The translations under genes were made by a program, and so were the position numbers. Positions 43,789 through 52,769 of a stretch of 64,000 bases of DNA are shown one piece after another; within the stretch, counting starts at the first letter, position 1; every line of letters begins with the position of its first letter. The stretch comes from Natronorubrum sediminis. Lineage in GTDB: Archaea > Halobacteriota > Halobacteria > Halobacteriales > Natrialbaceae. The notes under the pieces are model-generated. The model was not told the origin of the DNA, made no database searches, and saw only the letters and a program-made list of their open reading frames with translations. The stretch lies in the NCBI RefSeq assembly GCF_900108095.1, contig NZ_FNWL01000002.1, positions 104,608-168,607 of the forward strand, read 5' to 3'.

Positions 43789-45471
43789 ATGTTCGATCCT
43801 GACGATCTCGAGGAGATCCGCGCTGGGAAAGCGGAGTGGCACGAGGAGGAAGTCGAGCCGACGGTGGATCGGTTTGGCGAGCGAAAAGAGACGTTTACGA
43901 CGGATACGGGGGGTCAATCGGTCGATCGACTCTACACGCCAGCGGATGTCTCGGACGTGGATTACCAGGAGGATCTGGGTTACCCCGGAGAGCCACCGTA
44001 CACGCGCGGCGTGTATTCGACGGGGTATCGTGGTCGCCTCTGGACGATGCGTCAGTACGCCGGATTCTCGACGCCCGAGGATACCAACGAGCGCTATCAC
44101 TACCTGCTCGATCAGGGCCAGACGGGGCTTTCGATGGCGTTCGACTTGCCGACGCAGATGGGTCACGACTCCGACGCGAGCATGTCGGCCGGTGAGATCG
44201 GAAAGGCCGGCGTGGCGATCGACTCACTCGCCGACATGGAGACCGTCTTCGACGGCATCCCACTCGACGAAGTGTCGACCTCGATGACGATCAACGCGCC
44301 CGCGTCCGTCCTGCTCGCGATGTACATCGCCGTCGGTGACCAGCAGGGAGTCGACCGCGAGCAACTGCGCGGAACGATTCAGAACGACATTCTCAAAGAG
44401 TACATCGCTCGAAACACCTACATCTACCCGCCAGAGTCGTCGATGCGGATCATCACCGATATTTTCGAGTTCTGTGCCTCGGAGACGCCAAAGTTCAACA
44501 CGATCTCGATTTCGGGCTACCATATCCGAGAGGCTGGATCGACGGCCGCACAGGAACTCGCGTTTACGCTCGGTGACGGTATCGAGTACGTCGAGACGGC
44601 GATCGAAGCCGGCCTCGACGTCGACGACTTCGCACCCCAACTCTCCTTTTTCTTCAACGGCCACAACAACATCTTCGAGGAGGTTGCGAAGTTCCGCGCC
44701 GCTCGCCGAATGTGGCACGACATCATCGACGAACGTTTCGACGCGAACGACCCCAAATCGAAACAGCTCAAGTTCCACACGCAGACGGCGGGCTCGATGC
44801 TCACTGCCCAACAAATCGAGAACAACGTCGTCCGCGTCGCCTATCAGGCACTCGCCGCCGTCCTCGGAGGCACGCAGAGTCTCCACACCAACGGCAAGGA
44901 CGAGGCCCTCGCGCTGCCGACCGAAGAATCCGTCCGAACGGCCCTGCGAACCCAACAAATTCTCGCTCACGAGTCCGGGGCTGCGGATACGATCGACCCA
45001 CTCGCCGGCAGCTACTACGTCGAATCGCTCACCGACGACGTCGAGGAAGAAGCCTACGAGATTCTCGAGGAAGTCGACGAACGCGGCGGCATGCGCGAAG
45101 CGATCGAACAACAGTGGGTCCAGCGCCAGATTCAGGATACGTCGTTCGATCGCCAGAAGGAAATCGATTCGAACGACCGCATCATCGTCGGCGTCAACGA
45201 GTTCGAAGTCGACGAAGACCCCGAGATGGACGTACAGGAGATCACCGAAGAAGACCAGCAACGACAGATCGATAGCCTCGAGTCGACGCGTGCTGGACGC
45301 GACGACGACGCTGTCGAGGCGAAACTCGAAGCACTCCGGGAGGCGGCTCAGGGCGAAGACAACCTGATGCCGTACATCATCGACGCCGTGAAAGTGTACG
45401 CAACAGTCGGCGAGATCTGTAACGTGCTCCGCGACGAGTTCGGCGAGTATCAACCGGGAAGCGCGGTCTGA
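43789..45471 (+). CDS. mcmA1: Methylmalonyl-CoA mutase, catalytic (alpha) subunit
   Basis: A 560-residue TIM-barrel subunit with [20 protein letters not shown] and [18 protein letters not shown] in the substrate region, then [20 protein letters not shown]. It lacks the C-terminal B12-binding domain of fused mutases (about 700 residues), so the cobalamin subunit is a separate gene outside this window. It converts (R)-methylmalonyl-CoA to succinyl-CoA. The epimerase gene follows 79 bp downstream. The ATG at 43789 is used because the upstream in-frame extension is basic. Together they feed propionyl-CoA carbons into the TCA cycle. Confidence 0.95.
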   Translation: MFDPDDLEEIRAGKAEWHEEEVEPTVDRFGERKETFTTDTGGQSVDRLYTPADVSDVDYQEDLGYPGEPPYTRGVYSTGYRGRLWTMRQYAGFSTPEDTNERYHYLLDQGQTGLSMAFDLPTQMGHDSDASMSAGEIGKAGVAIDSLADMETVFDGIPLDEVSTSMTINAPASVLLAMYIAVGDQQGVDREQLRGTIQNDILKEYIARNTYIYPPESSMRIITDIFEFCASETPKFNTISISGYHIREAGSTAAQELAFTLGDGIEYVETAIEAGLDVDDFAPQLSFFFNGHNNIFEEVAKFRAARRMWHDIIDERFDANDPKSKQLKFHTQTAGSMLTAQQIENNVVRVAYQALAAVLGGTQSLHTNGKDEALALPTEESVRTALRTQQILAHESGAADTIDPLAGSYYVESLTDDVEEEAYEILEEVDERGGMREAIEQQWVQRQIQDTSFDRQKEIDSNDRIIVGVNEFEVDEDPEMDVQEITEEDQQRQIDSLESTRAGRDDDAVEAKLEALREAAQGEDNLMPYIIDAVKVYATVGEICNVLRDEFGEYQPGSAV

Positions 45472-45550
45472 GAGCGCTCGTCTTTCGTTTTTCGAGTCTG
45501 GTCTGGTGAAACCACATCAATATTTGTGTTCGACCTCGAACCCTCGAGCG

Positions 45551-45934
45551 ATGCACTTCGAGCACGCCGGAATCGCGACCGAGGACGCACAGGAACTCGC
45601 GGAACTGTATTCGGACCTCTTCGGACTGGAGATCGCACACGAAGAGGAGTTCGACGGCATGCGCGTCGTCTTCCTCGAGTGTGGTGAAGGCTACTTCGAA
45701 CTCCTCGAGCCGTTCGAAGACGGGACCATCGCGCAGTATCTCGAGGCCAATGGGTCGGGTATTCACCATCTCGCGCTCGCGACGGAGGATATCGAGGCCG
45801 CCCTCGAGACGGCGCGCGAACACGACGTTTCGCTGATCGACGAGGAACCGCGCCCCGGTGCGTGGGGTCACTCGGTGGCGTTCCTCCACCCGAAGGATAC
45901 TGGCGGCATCCTCCTCGAGTTAGTCGAACACTGA
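45551..45934 (+). CDS. mce: Methylmalonyl-CoA epimerase
   Basis: A 127-residue vicinal-oxygen-chelate protein. Metal ligands fit the family: H5 in FEHAGIATED, a His in GIHHLALATED and E124 in ILLELVEH. GLEIAHEEEFDGMRVVFLE is the first barrel module. It interconverts (S)- and (R)-methylmalonyl-CoA so the mutase next to it can work. The 79-bp spacing from the mutase gene and same strand make a two-gene unit likely. The length is slightly short for the family but complete. Confidence 0.93.
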   Translation: MHFEHAGIATEDAQELAELYSDLFGLEIAHEEEFDGMRVVFLECGEGYFELLEPFEDGTIAQYLEANGSGIHHLALATEDIEAALETAREHDVSLIDEEPRPGAWGHSVAFLHPKDTGGILLELVEH

Positions 45935-46013
45935 CGCTCGCGCCAGTGGAGCGGGAAAACGAGTGCTACTTTCTGCCGACAGGACGTAGCCAAGCCGAAA
46001 TTCGGCGTTCGAG

Positions 46014-46397
46014 TTACCGACTCGAGTCGCCGTCTTCGTCTCGATCGATACTGATTCGATGTGGCTCGGGTCGCTCTTTCTCACCACTATTGCCGCCGCC
46101 GACGGGAATCTTCGTTCGCAGGTCTGCAGCGAACGACTGGACCTGATCGACGACGGTTTGAACTTCTTCTTCGAACTGCTCGACGGATCGTTCGACGTAG
46201 TGGACTCGTTGAGCGGGTATCCGACGGACGATGTCGTGACCCTCTTCGTCCTCGTCGGTCTTGATGATCCAGTGATCTTGGAAGTACGCGATGTGTTCGT
46301 TTGGAACCGTCTTGTTGACGGTTCCCTCGTCGGGTTCGTCGTAGACGATCGTTGCCTCACCGAGGTCTCGCTCGAGTTCGAGGTCATCGTCGACCAT
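46014..46397 (-). CDS. Conserved-looking acidic protein, unknown
   Basis: A 127-residue soluble protein. The first half has beta-strand character (EATIVYDEPDEGTVNKTVPN, then HWIIKTDEDEEGHDIVRRIP). The second half is an amphipathic helix (VEQFEEEVQTVVDQVQSFAA) and a charged tail. There is no signal peptide. I do not recognise the family. The gene lies between the epimerase and the FAD oxidoreductase, both of which have other orientations or distinct promoters. Composition fits a real haloarchaeal protein. Confidence 0.65.
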   Translation of the reverse strand: MVDDDLELERDLGEATIVYDEPDEGTVNKTVPNEHIAYFQDHWIIKTDEDEEGHDIVRRIPAQRVHYVERSVEQFEEEVQTVVDQVQSFAADLRTKIPVGGGNSGEKERPEPHRISIDRDEDGDSSR

Positions 46398-46529
46398 ATC
46401 GGCTCCTAAAGTATCGTGTCCGCGTAGCTACTGTGCTTGCGTATCAGTGGATGCCAGCTAAAGGAGCACAGTCGAGTCAATCGCAAGCATTTTTTGAACG
46501 CGCGCGTGGCCCAGCGACGACGGTCGAGT

Positions 46530-47207
46530 TTACCCAAAGTTCTCGATCAGCGCGTCGTCCGCGTCGCCGCCGGCGTCTTCGATCGTTTCCGAGACGAACG
46601 TCACGAACGATTCGAAGCCAAAGGCGTAGAGTTGCCCGTCCTCGAGGTGAGTCTCGATTGCGTCGGCGAGTCCGTCGCTATCACCGTCGTCGAGAACGGT
46701 AACAGCCGCGCCCGCGTCCTCGAGGGCGTCCAGTCGGTCGGTGTGGGCCGGCGCGTCGTCCTGATAGATCACGGTTGCGTCGTGACCCGACTCGTGGGCC
46801 GCTTCGGCGATGGAAACGGCGGGGCCGACGCCGGGGCCGCCCGCGACGGCGACGACGTCCTGGTCTCCGTCGTAGGTGATCGTGCCGAAGGGTCCTTCGA
46901 TGTGGATGGTTTCGCCGCCCTCGAAGTCGGCGAGCCAGGGCGATAGTTCGCCGTCGGGGTCGATTCCAACCGTGATTTCGAACGTGTCCGTTACCGACGG
47001 CGAGGAGAGCGTGTAGTGGCGCATGACGACGTCGTCTTCCTCGAGGTCGGCTGCCGTCTGATCGTCTTCGCCGGGGACTGCCCGGAGCAAGACGAACTGG
47101 CCGGGGAGCGCCTCGAACTCCTCGGGTGCCTCGAGTTCGAGTGCAATTGTGCCGTTCCCAACTTCGCGTATCGCTTCGACCGTCACCGGTGTCCCGTCGA
47201 TTGCCAT
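46530..47207 (-). CDS. Ferredoxin-NADP reductase-like FAD/NAD(P) oxidoreductase
   Basis: A 225-residue FNR-superfamily protein. The FAD domain has FVLLRAVP and MRHYTLSSPSVTD (the RxYS/T motif), and the NAD(P) domain has VVAVAGGPGVGPAVSIAEAA (GGxGxxP-like) and a C-terminal FGFESFV. There is no Fe-S or haem domain, so it resembles an isolated reductase. It may shuttle electrons between NAD(P)H and ferredoxin. Its start codon lies 321 bp from the korA gene in divergent orientation, so it could serve the ferredoxin-linked oxidoreductase (inference). The start ATG at 47207 avoids a basic extension. Confidence 0.85.
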   Translation of the reverse strand: MAIDGTPVTVEAIREVGNGTIALELEAPEEFEALPGQFVLLRAVPGEDDQTAADLEEDDVVMRHYTLSSPSVTDTFEITVGIDPDGELSPWLADFEGGETIHIEGPFGTITYDGDQDVVAVAGGPGVGPAVSIAEAAHESGHDATVIYQDDAPAHTDRLDALEDAGAAVTVLDDGDSDGLADAIETHLEDGQLYAFGFESFVTFVSETIEDAGGDADDALIENFG

Positions 47208-47528
47208 GCCTGATCGTTTGGTGCCCCGTCGAAAAGGCGTTCCGTTACCCGCTGTCCTCGAATGTGTAAATAGACAGTCGTGGGATCCCCCGGCCCGTTC
47301 AATTCGAGGCAAATATTGACGAACCCATGAGGTAGGATACCCAAACCGGGAGTAGTGGGTCTGATTTGGCGATTATTGCCAGAGTTCAACATGTGTGGTT
47401 TCTCGCAGAAGGACTGTAACGATTAATAGAAAACAACCTCGCTAGCCGAACATATCATCGACTGTTGTCGAAGTGAGGTTGGGTTTTCAGAAGCCTTTTC
47501 ATTTACTGGGGGCAAGGTTCGGCATAAC
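47208..47528. other. Divergent intergenic region before korA, with an inverted repeat
   Basis: CAACCTC (near 47428) and GAGGTTG (near 47475) form a 7-bp inverted repeat in the leader of korA, and CGACTGTTGTCG (near 47459) is a 4-bp hairpin. An AT-rich CCTTTTCATTTA near 47494-47505 could be the korA core promoter. No gene or RNA is visible. Confidence 0.4.
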
Positions 47529-49286
47529 ATGGCTGAGGATCTCAACTGGGCGGTTGGAGGCGAGGCCGGGGACGGTATCGACTCCACGGGAAAAATCTTC
47601 GCTCAGGCACTTTCCCGAGCCGGACGGCACGTATTCACGTCGAAAGATTTCGCGTCGCGAATCCGCGGCGGCTACACAGCGTACAAGATTCGAACGTCCG
47701 TCGAAGACGTCCAAAGCGTCGTGGATCGACTGGACATTCTCGTCGCGTTGACACAGCGAACCATCGACGAAAATCTCGACGAACTGCACGACGGTAGTGC
47801 CGTCATCTACGACGGCGAACGCTCGTGGGAAGCCGAGATCCCAGACGAAGTCGAAGCAGTCGACGTTCCACTCAAATCGATCGCAGAGGATGCTGGCGGT
47901 GCGATCATGCGCAATATCGTCGCCCTCGGTGCTGCGTGTGAAATCACCGGCTTCGACGTCGAATACCTCGACGAGGCTCTCGAGAAACGCTTCGGTGGCA
48001 AGGGCTCGAAGATCGTCGAGAACAACAAAGAGGCCGCACGCCTCGGTCAGGAGTACGTTCAGGAGAACTACGACCTCGACCACCTCGGCTACAACGTCGA
48101 AACGACGGACAACGACTACGTCCTGCTCAACGGTGACGAGGCGATCGGGATGGGAGCCATCGCTGCCGGCTGTCGCTTCTACGCTGGCTACCCGATCACG
48201 CCCGCGACGAACGTCATGGAGTACCTGACGGGACGGATCGAAGACTACGGCGGCCACGTTGTCCAGGCCGAAGACGAACTGTCGGCGATCAACATGGCGC
48301 TCGGTGGTGCCCGTGCCGGTGCCCGCTCGATGACTGCGACCTCCGGCCCCGGGATCGACCTGATGACCGAGACGTTCGGACTCATCGCGACGAGCGAGAC
48401 GCCACTCGTCATCGTCGACGTCATGCGCTCTGGCCCCTCGACCGGGATGCCGACGAAACAAGAACAGGGCGACCTCAACATGACCCTCTACGGTGGCCAC
48501 GGCGAAATTCCACGCTTCGTCGTCGCGCCGACGACGATCGCCGAGTGTTTCTGGAAGACCGTCGAGGCGTTCAATTACGCCGAGAAGTATCAGACACCGG
48601 TCTACGTGGTCTCCGACCTCGCACTCGCCGTCACCGAACAGACCTTCGAACCGGAAGTATTCGACATGGACGACGTCGAAATCGACCGCGGAAAACTCGT
48701 CGAAGACGACGAAGTCGACGAGTGGCTCGACTCGCAGGGTCGCTTCCGCGCCCACGCCGTCACCGATGACGGCATCAGTCCGCGCGCAAAACCCGGCACG
48801 GTCGACGGCGCACACATGTCGACCGGCCTCGAGCACGACGAACTCGGTCGCCGAACAGAAGAGGAAGACGAGCGCGTTCAGCAAGTCGACAAACGCTACC
48901 GTAAAGTCGAAACTGCACAGAACGAAGAGGACTGGGATTACCGCGAATTCGGCGACGAGGACGCCGACAACCTCGTCATCTCGTGGGGATCGAACGAAGG
49001 TGCACTTATCGAAGCGCTCGACTATCTCGAGGACGATGGCGTCGACGTGCGCGTCATTTCGGTTCCCTACATCTTCCCACGGCCTGATCTCAGCGACGAG
49101 ATCGAGGCTGCCGAGGAGACAATCGTCGTCGAGTGTAACGCGACCGGACAGTTCGCCGACGTGATCGAACACGACGCCCTTACCCGCGTCAAGCGCATCA
49201 ACAAGTACACCGGCGTCCGCTTCAAGGCGGACGAACTCGCCGAACAGATTGTCGACCAACTCTCCGAGGAGGTACCAGCACAATGA
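47529..49286 (+). CDS. korA: 2-Oxoacid:ferredoxin oxidoreductase, alpha subunit (gamma-alpha fusion)
   Basis: A 585-residue subunit. The N-terminal gamma domain starts AVGGEAGDGIDSTGKIFAQA and has RIRGGYTAYKIRTS. The alpha domain has FYAGYPITPATNVMEYL and TSGPGIDLMTETFGL, the pyrimidine-binding region. Haloarchaea have such two-subunit enzymes for pyruvate (Por) and 2-oxoglutarate (Kor). Kor is preferred here but not proven. It decarboxylates a 2-oxoacid to acyl-CoA using TPP and passes electrons to ferredoxin in the cytoplasm. Its stop overlaps the beta gene start by four bases (49283-49286). Confidence 0.85.
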   Translation: MAEDLNWAVGGEAGDGIDSTGKIFAQALSRAGRHVFTSKDFASRIRGGYTAYKIRTSVEDVQSVVDRLDILVALTQRTIDENLDELHDGSAVIYDGERSWEAEIPDEVEAVDVPLKSIAEDAGGAIMRNIVALGAACEITGFDVEYLDEALEKRFGGKGSKIVENNKEAARLGQEYVQENYDLDHLGYNVETTDNDYVLLNGDEAIGMGAIAAGCRFYAGYPITPATNVMEYLTGRIEDYGGHVVQAEDELSAINMALGGARAGARSMTATSGPGIDLMTETFGLIATSETPLVIVDVMRSGPSTGMPTKQEQGDLNMTLYGGHGEIPRFVVAPTTIAECFWKTVEAFNYAEKYQTPVYVVSDLALAVTEQTFEPEVFDMDDVEIDRGKLVEDDEVDEWLDSQGRFRAHAVTDDGISPRAKPGTVDGAHMSTGLEHDELGRRTEEEDERVQQVDKRYRKVETAQNEEDWDYREFGDEDADNLVISWGSNEGALIEALDYLEDDGVDVRVISVPYIFPRPDLSDEIEAAEETIVVECNATGQFADVIEHDALTRVKRINKYTGVRFKADELAEQIVDQLSEEVPAQ

Positions 49287-50146
49287 GCTCCGACGTACGA
49301 TTCACCGACTTCAAATCCGACAAACAGCCCACGTGGTGTCCCGGTTGCGGCGACTTCGGGACGATGAACGGTATGATGAAAGGCCTCGCCGAGACCGGCA
49401 ACGATCCGGACAACACGTTCGTGGTCGCCGGAATCGGCTGTTCCGGCAAGATCGGGACCTACATGCACAGCTACGCGCTGCACGGGGTTCACGGTCGCGC
49501 GCTGCCGGTCGGCACAGGCGTCAAGATGGCGCGACCCGACATTGAAGTGATGGTCGCCGGCGGAGACGGTGACGGCTACTCGATTGGTGCCGGTCACTTC
49601 GTCCACGCCGTCCGCCGGAACGTCGACATGTCCTACGTCGTCATGGACAACCGCATCTACGGCCTGACGAAGGGGCAGGCCTCGCCGACCTCGCGCTCGG
49701 ACTTCGAGACCTCGACGACCCCAGAAGGACCGAAACAGCCGCCAGTCAACCCGCTCGCACTCGCACTGGCTTCGGGCGCATCCTTCATCGCCCAGTCGTT
49801 CGCCTCCGACGCGCTTCGACACCAGGAGATCATCCAGGAAGCCATCGAACACGACGGCTTCGGCTTCGTCAACGTCTTCAGCCCGTGTGTCACGTTCAAC
49901 GACGTCGACACCTACGACTACTTCCGCGACAGCTTAGTCGACCTGCAAGAAGAGGGTCACGATCCAAACGACTACGAGGCTGCCAAAGAGGTCATCCTCG
50001 ACAGCGACAAAGAGTATCAGGGCGTGATGTACCAGGACGACGAGTCCGTTCCGTATCACGAACAACACGGCGTCACCGAGGACATGTCCGAAATCCCTGA
50101 CGGCGCGCCGGAAGACGCAATGGACCTCGTCCGCGAGTTCTACTAA
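49283..50146 (+). CDS. korB: 2-Oxoacid:ferredoxin oxidoreductase, beta subunit (TPP-binding)
   Basis: A 287-residue subunit with CPGCGDFG (Fe-S and TPP environment), GIGCSGKIGTYMHSYALHG and the TPP-Mg motif AGGDGDGYSIGAGHF. The second half has NRIYGLTKGQASPTS and SPCVTFNDVDTYDYF. It holds TPP and probably a [4Fe-4S] cluster. It is translated from an overlapping ATG, so alpha and beta are made in balance. Together with alpha it forms the haloarchaeal 2-oxoacid dehydrogenase substitute for the NAD-linked complexes. Confidence 0.9.
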   Translation: MSSDVRFTDFKSDKQPTWCPGCGDFGTMNGMMKGLAETGNDPDNTFVVAGIGCSGKIGTYMHSYALHGVHGRALPVGTGVKMARPDIEVMVAGGDGDGYSIGAGHFVHAVRRNVDMSYVVMDNRIYGLTKGQASPTSRSDFETSTTPEGPKQPPVNPLALALASGASFIAQSFASDALRHQEIIQEAIEHDGFGFVNVFSPCVTFNDVDTYDYFRDSLVDLQEEGHDPNDYEAAKEVILDSDKEYQGVMYQDDESVPYHEQHGVTEDMSEIPDGAPEDAMDLVREFY

Positions 50147-50507
50147 CGACCGCCCGCAGTTTTGGACCGGTAATGTTTTGAACACCTCAGCCCCCAGCGA
50201 AGCGCCTGCATTCGCTACCGCATCGCTCGTCTGTGCGCCAGACGTTCCCCGCGTTTTGAATTACTGTAATATCCAGCGACGGAGCAAGGATGGTTGTCGT
50301 TCCATATCGACCGTGCATGAACGAAAATACGCCCGACGACGATATCGCTCCGATCAGCGTCCGTGAACAGCAATTTCGACGACGGTGCTCGAGAACCGCA
50401 CGCGTTTCTTCTGTCCACCCGGCGTCGTTTCGCACGTCGCCTCGAGGACGCAGCGGTGTCGGTATCGAAATGTCAGCAACGGCCCGATCCGACGCCGCGC
50501 GAGGAGC
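50147..50507. other. Gene-free or uncertain stretch
   Basis: A short frame starting MNENTPDDDIAP at 50317 looks haloarchaeal for about 20 codons, then becomes basic and ends overlapping the HTH gene start (50508-50511). It could be the eroded upstream part of the next gene or chance. Nothing else is supported. Confidence 0.35.
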
Positions 50508-50870
50508 ATGAGCGAGCCACCAGCGCCGACTCGCGTCACCGTCTCGATGCTTGCCGCGGAGCCGGAGACCGTCCGAGACGTCTTCGAGCGACTCGAAGCT
50601 CTCGAGTCGTCGATACAAGTCGCGACGGTATCCGTCCACGACGGCGACCGGTCGACGGCGACGATCGACGTCAGCCCGCTCACAGCAAAACAGTGGGAAG
50701 CCCTCGAGTTGGCGTACCAACTGGGGTACTATCGACGGCCTCGAGCGGTCGGTCTTGGGCCGTTAGCAGCGGAGTTAGCGATTTCGGAGTCGGCCGTGTC
50801 ACAGCGCTTACGAGCGGCAGAATCGAGACTGGTGAAAGCCGTCTTCGGGACGTCCGTCCTCGAATCCTGA
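50508..50870 (+). CDS. Short HTH-10 regulator
   Basis: A 120-residue protein, about half the usual size of haloarchaeal HTH-10 regulators. The C-terminal two thirds is the HTH-10 domain: LTAKQWEALELAYQLGYY, then LAAELAISESAVSQRLRAAE. The N-terminal 55 residues form a small alpha/beta region without a recognisable ligand domain. It may be a stand-alone DNA-binding regulator or a truncated longer gene. It lies after korB by 361 bp, so it is not clearly part of that unit. The start ATG at 50508 is where acidic composition begins. Confidence 0.75.
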   Translation: MSEPPAPTRVTVSMLAAEPETVRDVFERLEALESSIQVATVSVHDGDRSTATIDVSPLTAKQWEALELAYQLGYYRRPRAVGLGPLAAELAISESAVSQRLRAAESRLVKAVFGTSVLES

Positions 50871-51028
50871 GTCGGTAACGGACGCTGAATTTTCCCGTTC
50901 ATCGTCCGGTCGCCGTTCTCCGTTCACTCGCCGCGTTACGGTCGGTCGTCGCTCGACTACCCACTGGTCGTCTCGTTCGGTCGTCGCATTCGGTACAGAT
51001 ACCGACCGCAACGGGGTGCGTCGAATTC

Positions 51029-51250
51029 CTATTCGCTACTGTACGAGGCGTCGTACCATCGGTACAGTGGAATAAATACGGCGAAGACGAGCATTGCACC
51101 GACGGCGACGCCAATCCACTCTGCGTATGGAATTTCGAGGCCAGCGAAGGACTCTCCGAGCGTCCCACCGGCGACCATCATCGCGTAAATCACCGCAAGA
51201 CCGAGGATGATTCGTGTGACAAAATTGTCCTCGACGGGATTTTGACCCAT
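51029..51250 (-). CDS. Small two-helix membrane protein
   Basis: A 73-residue protein. The short N-terminus MGQNPVEDNFVTR is followed by two helices (about residues 14-32 and 43-62) and a C-terminal RWYDASYSSE. Composition is typical for the host. There is no motif for function. It is single on the minus strand with a short AT-rich upstream that may hold its promoter. The family is not recognised, but it is likely a genuine conserved small membrane protein. Confidence 0.65.
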   Translation of the reverse strand: MGQNPVEDNFVTRIILGLAVIYAMMVAGGTLGESFAGLEIPYAEWIGVAVGAMLVFAVFIPLYRWYDASYSSE

Positions 51251-51436
51251 GTCGTATCGTAGTCAGCGCGGTTCTATAGTCTCTTCTGATGACACAGTTC
51301 GCGTTCAGTTTGGATAGTTACTCCCCGTGGCTCGAGGTAAACTGATGAGTTGATGAAGGGAACTGCGTTGAGGTCGCAGCTGCCGTCAGCGTATTCGCTG
51401 GACTCGAGTTCGAACGAGGAAGTTACCCTGATCACG

Positions 51437-51847
51437 TTATATCGTGTCAACCGCTGACTTAATTTCTCCGTTCACTGTTACCTCCGCTTGATAGCGGTCC
51501 GATCCGCCGACACTCCCTTCGTACGCCTTCTCTCCATCGATAGATATCTCGAATGAACAAGACTCTGCATCTTCCTCCCGCCGAACACCGAACTCTTCCC
51601 CCGAGTCAATTTTGAACTGTTTTCCTCGACACTCTGCCTCGAGGACTACTTCTCCCTCAAAGCCAGCATCGACATCTACTTCCACCATGGTAGTACCCTC
51701 CGCACGTGAATAATCCTCATCGACATCGTCTGAGCTACCTTCAGTGTCTTCAGGTACAGTATCACTCGACCCTTCACCCAAATTGTCGACGCAGCCTGCG
51801 ATACCAATCATCGGCACACTCCCAAGCAACAATCTTCGCCGATTCAT
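51437..51847 (-). CDS. Exported lipoprotein, unknown
   Basis: A 136-residue protein beginning MNRRRLLLGSVPMIGIAGCVD, a twin-arginine-like signal with a lipobox (AGC), so it is likely Tat-exported and lipid-anchored. A Glu/Asp/Ser linker follows, then a beta-rich domain (EGEVVLEAECRGKQF, ESCSFEISIDGEKAYEG) with two Cys that could form a disulfide. The start ATG at 51847 is set by the signal peptide; the longer frame upstream is not exported-looking. It neighbours another lipoprotein gene on the same strand. No family is recognised. Confidence 0.7.
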   Translation of the reverse strand: MNRRRLLLGSVPMIGIAGCVDNLGEGSSDTVPEDTEGSSDDVDEDYSRAEGTTMVEVDVDAGFEGEVVLEAECRGKQFKIDSGEEFGVRREEDAESCSFEISIDGEKAYEGSVGGSDRYQAEVTVNGEIKSAVDTI

Positions 51848-51968
51848 AATTCTGTCTACAATATGGATCTGTAAATGCTTTGTCGGAGTGAGACCCCAGA
51901 CGGCCTCGACAACTAGAGTCCGATGTGCTCTCCGTGAGAATCGCCCCAATACTCACGCGAAATGGTGC

Positions 51969-52625
51969 CTACGCGGGGTGTTCGACTGATTCCATCAGCG
52001 TGTCTGCGTACTCCGATTCTTCCTCGATGTCGGCCGGATAGCTGCTGAGCAAGACGAGGACGTCGTCGTCGTGGCTGAAGGACGCCACGCCGATATCGAC
52101 GTCGACTTGCTGACCGGCGATTTCGGTCTCTCCCTCGAATCGATCGACGTCGCGGCTGTCGTCGAGGATATCGAGCGAGAACGAGTCCGCGTGGGAGACG
52201 TTGTCGAAATCCGCGTGCTCGCTGTCAATCTCGCTCATGAACTCCTCGAGTAACTCCTCGTTGTCCATGTCTTCGATCGGATTGAGCGAGTAGCCCAGTA
52301 CCGAGACGTCCGGAATCGAGATGGCGGCGAAGAAACAGGCTTCCTCCTCGAATCCTTGGAAATCGATCTCTTTCGAGTAGACCGAACTCCAGATCGTCGC
52401 CTCGATATCGCGCTCGATGCCGACGTCGACCGTTTCTTCCATCGATTGCTCGTCGATATCGTACTCGTCGTACGCCGTTTCCTCGAGTGCCTCCTCGGTT
52501 GGTGTGACTTGCTCCGCGGAGAGTTCCAGTGGCCCATCGCCACGCACGAAATCGAGACAGCCCGCAGTGAGTGCTAATCCGCCAGTTGCCCCGGCCGCGA
52601 GAAGTGATCGTCGAGAGTAGTTCAT
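51969..52625 (-). CDS. DUF6517-like exported lipoprotein
   Basis: A 218-residue protein with signal MNYSRRSLLAAGATGGLALT and lipobox AGC. The body is acidic and alpha/beta, with SSVYSKEIDFQGFEE, ISIPDVSVLGYSLNPI and a C-terminal FSHDDDVLVLLSSYP. I recognise the haloarchaeal DUF6517 lipoprotein pattern from these segments. It would be anchored at the outer face of the cytoplasmic membrane; function is unknown. The start ATG at 52625 places the signal peptide at the N-terminus. It is divergent from the aminotransferase gene. Confidence 0.72.
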   Translation of the reverse strand: MNYSRRSLLAAGATGGLALTAGCLDFVRGDGPLELSAEQVTPTEEALEETAYDEYDIDEQSMEETVDVGIERDIEATIWSSVYSKEIDFQGFEEEACFFAAISIPDVSVLGYSLNPIEDMDNEELLEEFMSEIDSEHADFDNVSHADSFSLDILDDSRDVDRFEGETEIAGQQVDVDIGVASFSHDDDVLVLLSSYPADIEEESEYADTLMESVEHPA

Positions 52626-52769
52626 AGACACCACATTCGGCAGAATCGGTATATGAGTTGTGGAACGTTCAGCGGGGAAGACAAGACAGTGTCGGCGACA
52701 GTCTCGGTCGCGTTCGCACGCGGGTTCAGACACATCAAGAGTTATCGGGGTCCACACCACCCTCTAGGT

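Noticed and set aside
47183..47392. Minus-strand 69-codon frame upstream of the FNR-like gene
   Set aside because: Overlaps the reductase start, basic composition, no motif.
47499..49283. 594-codon open frame antisense to korA
   Set aside because: It is the complement of an intact, motif-complete KorA gene. Long antisense frames are common in GC-rich genomes with this codon bias.
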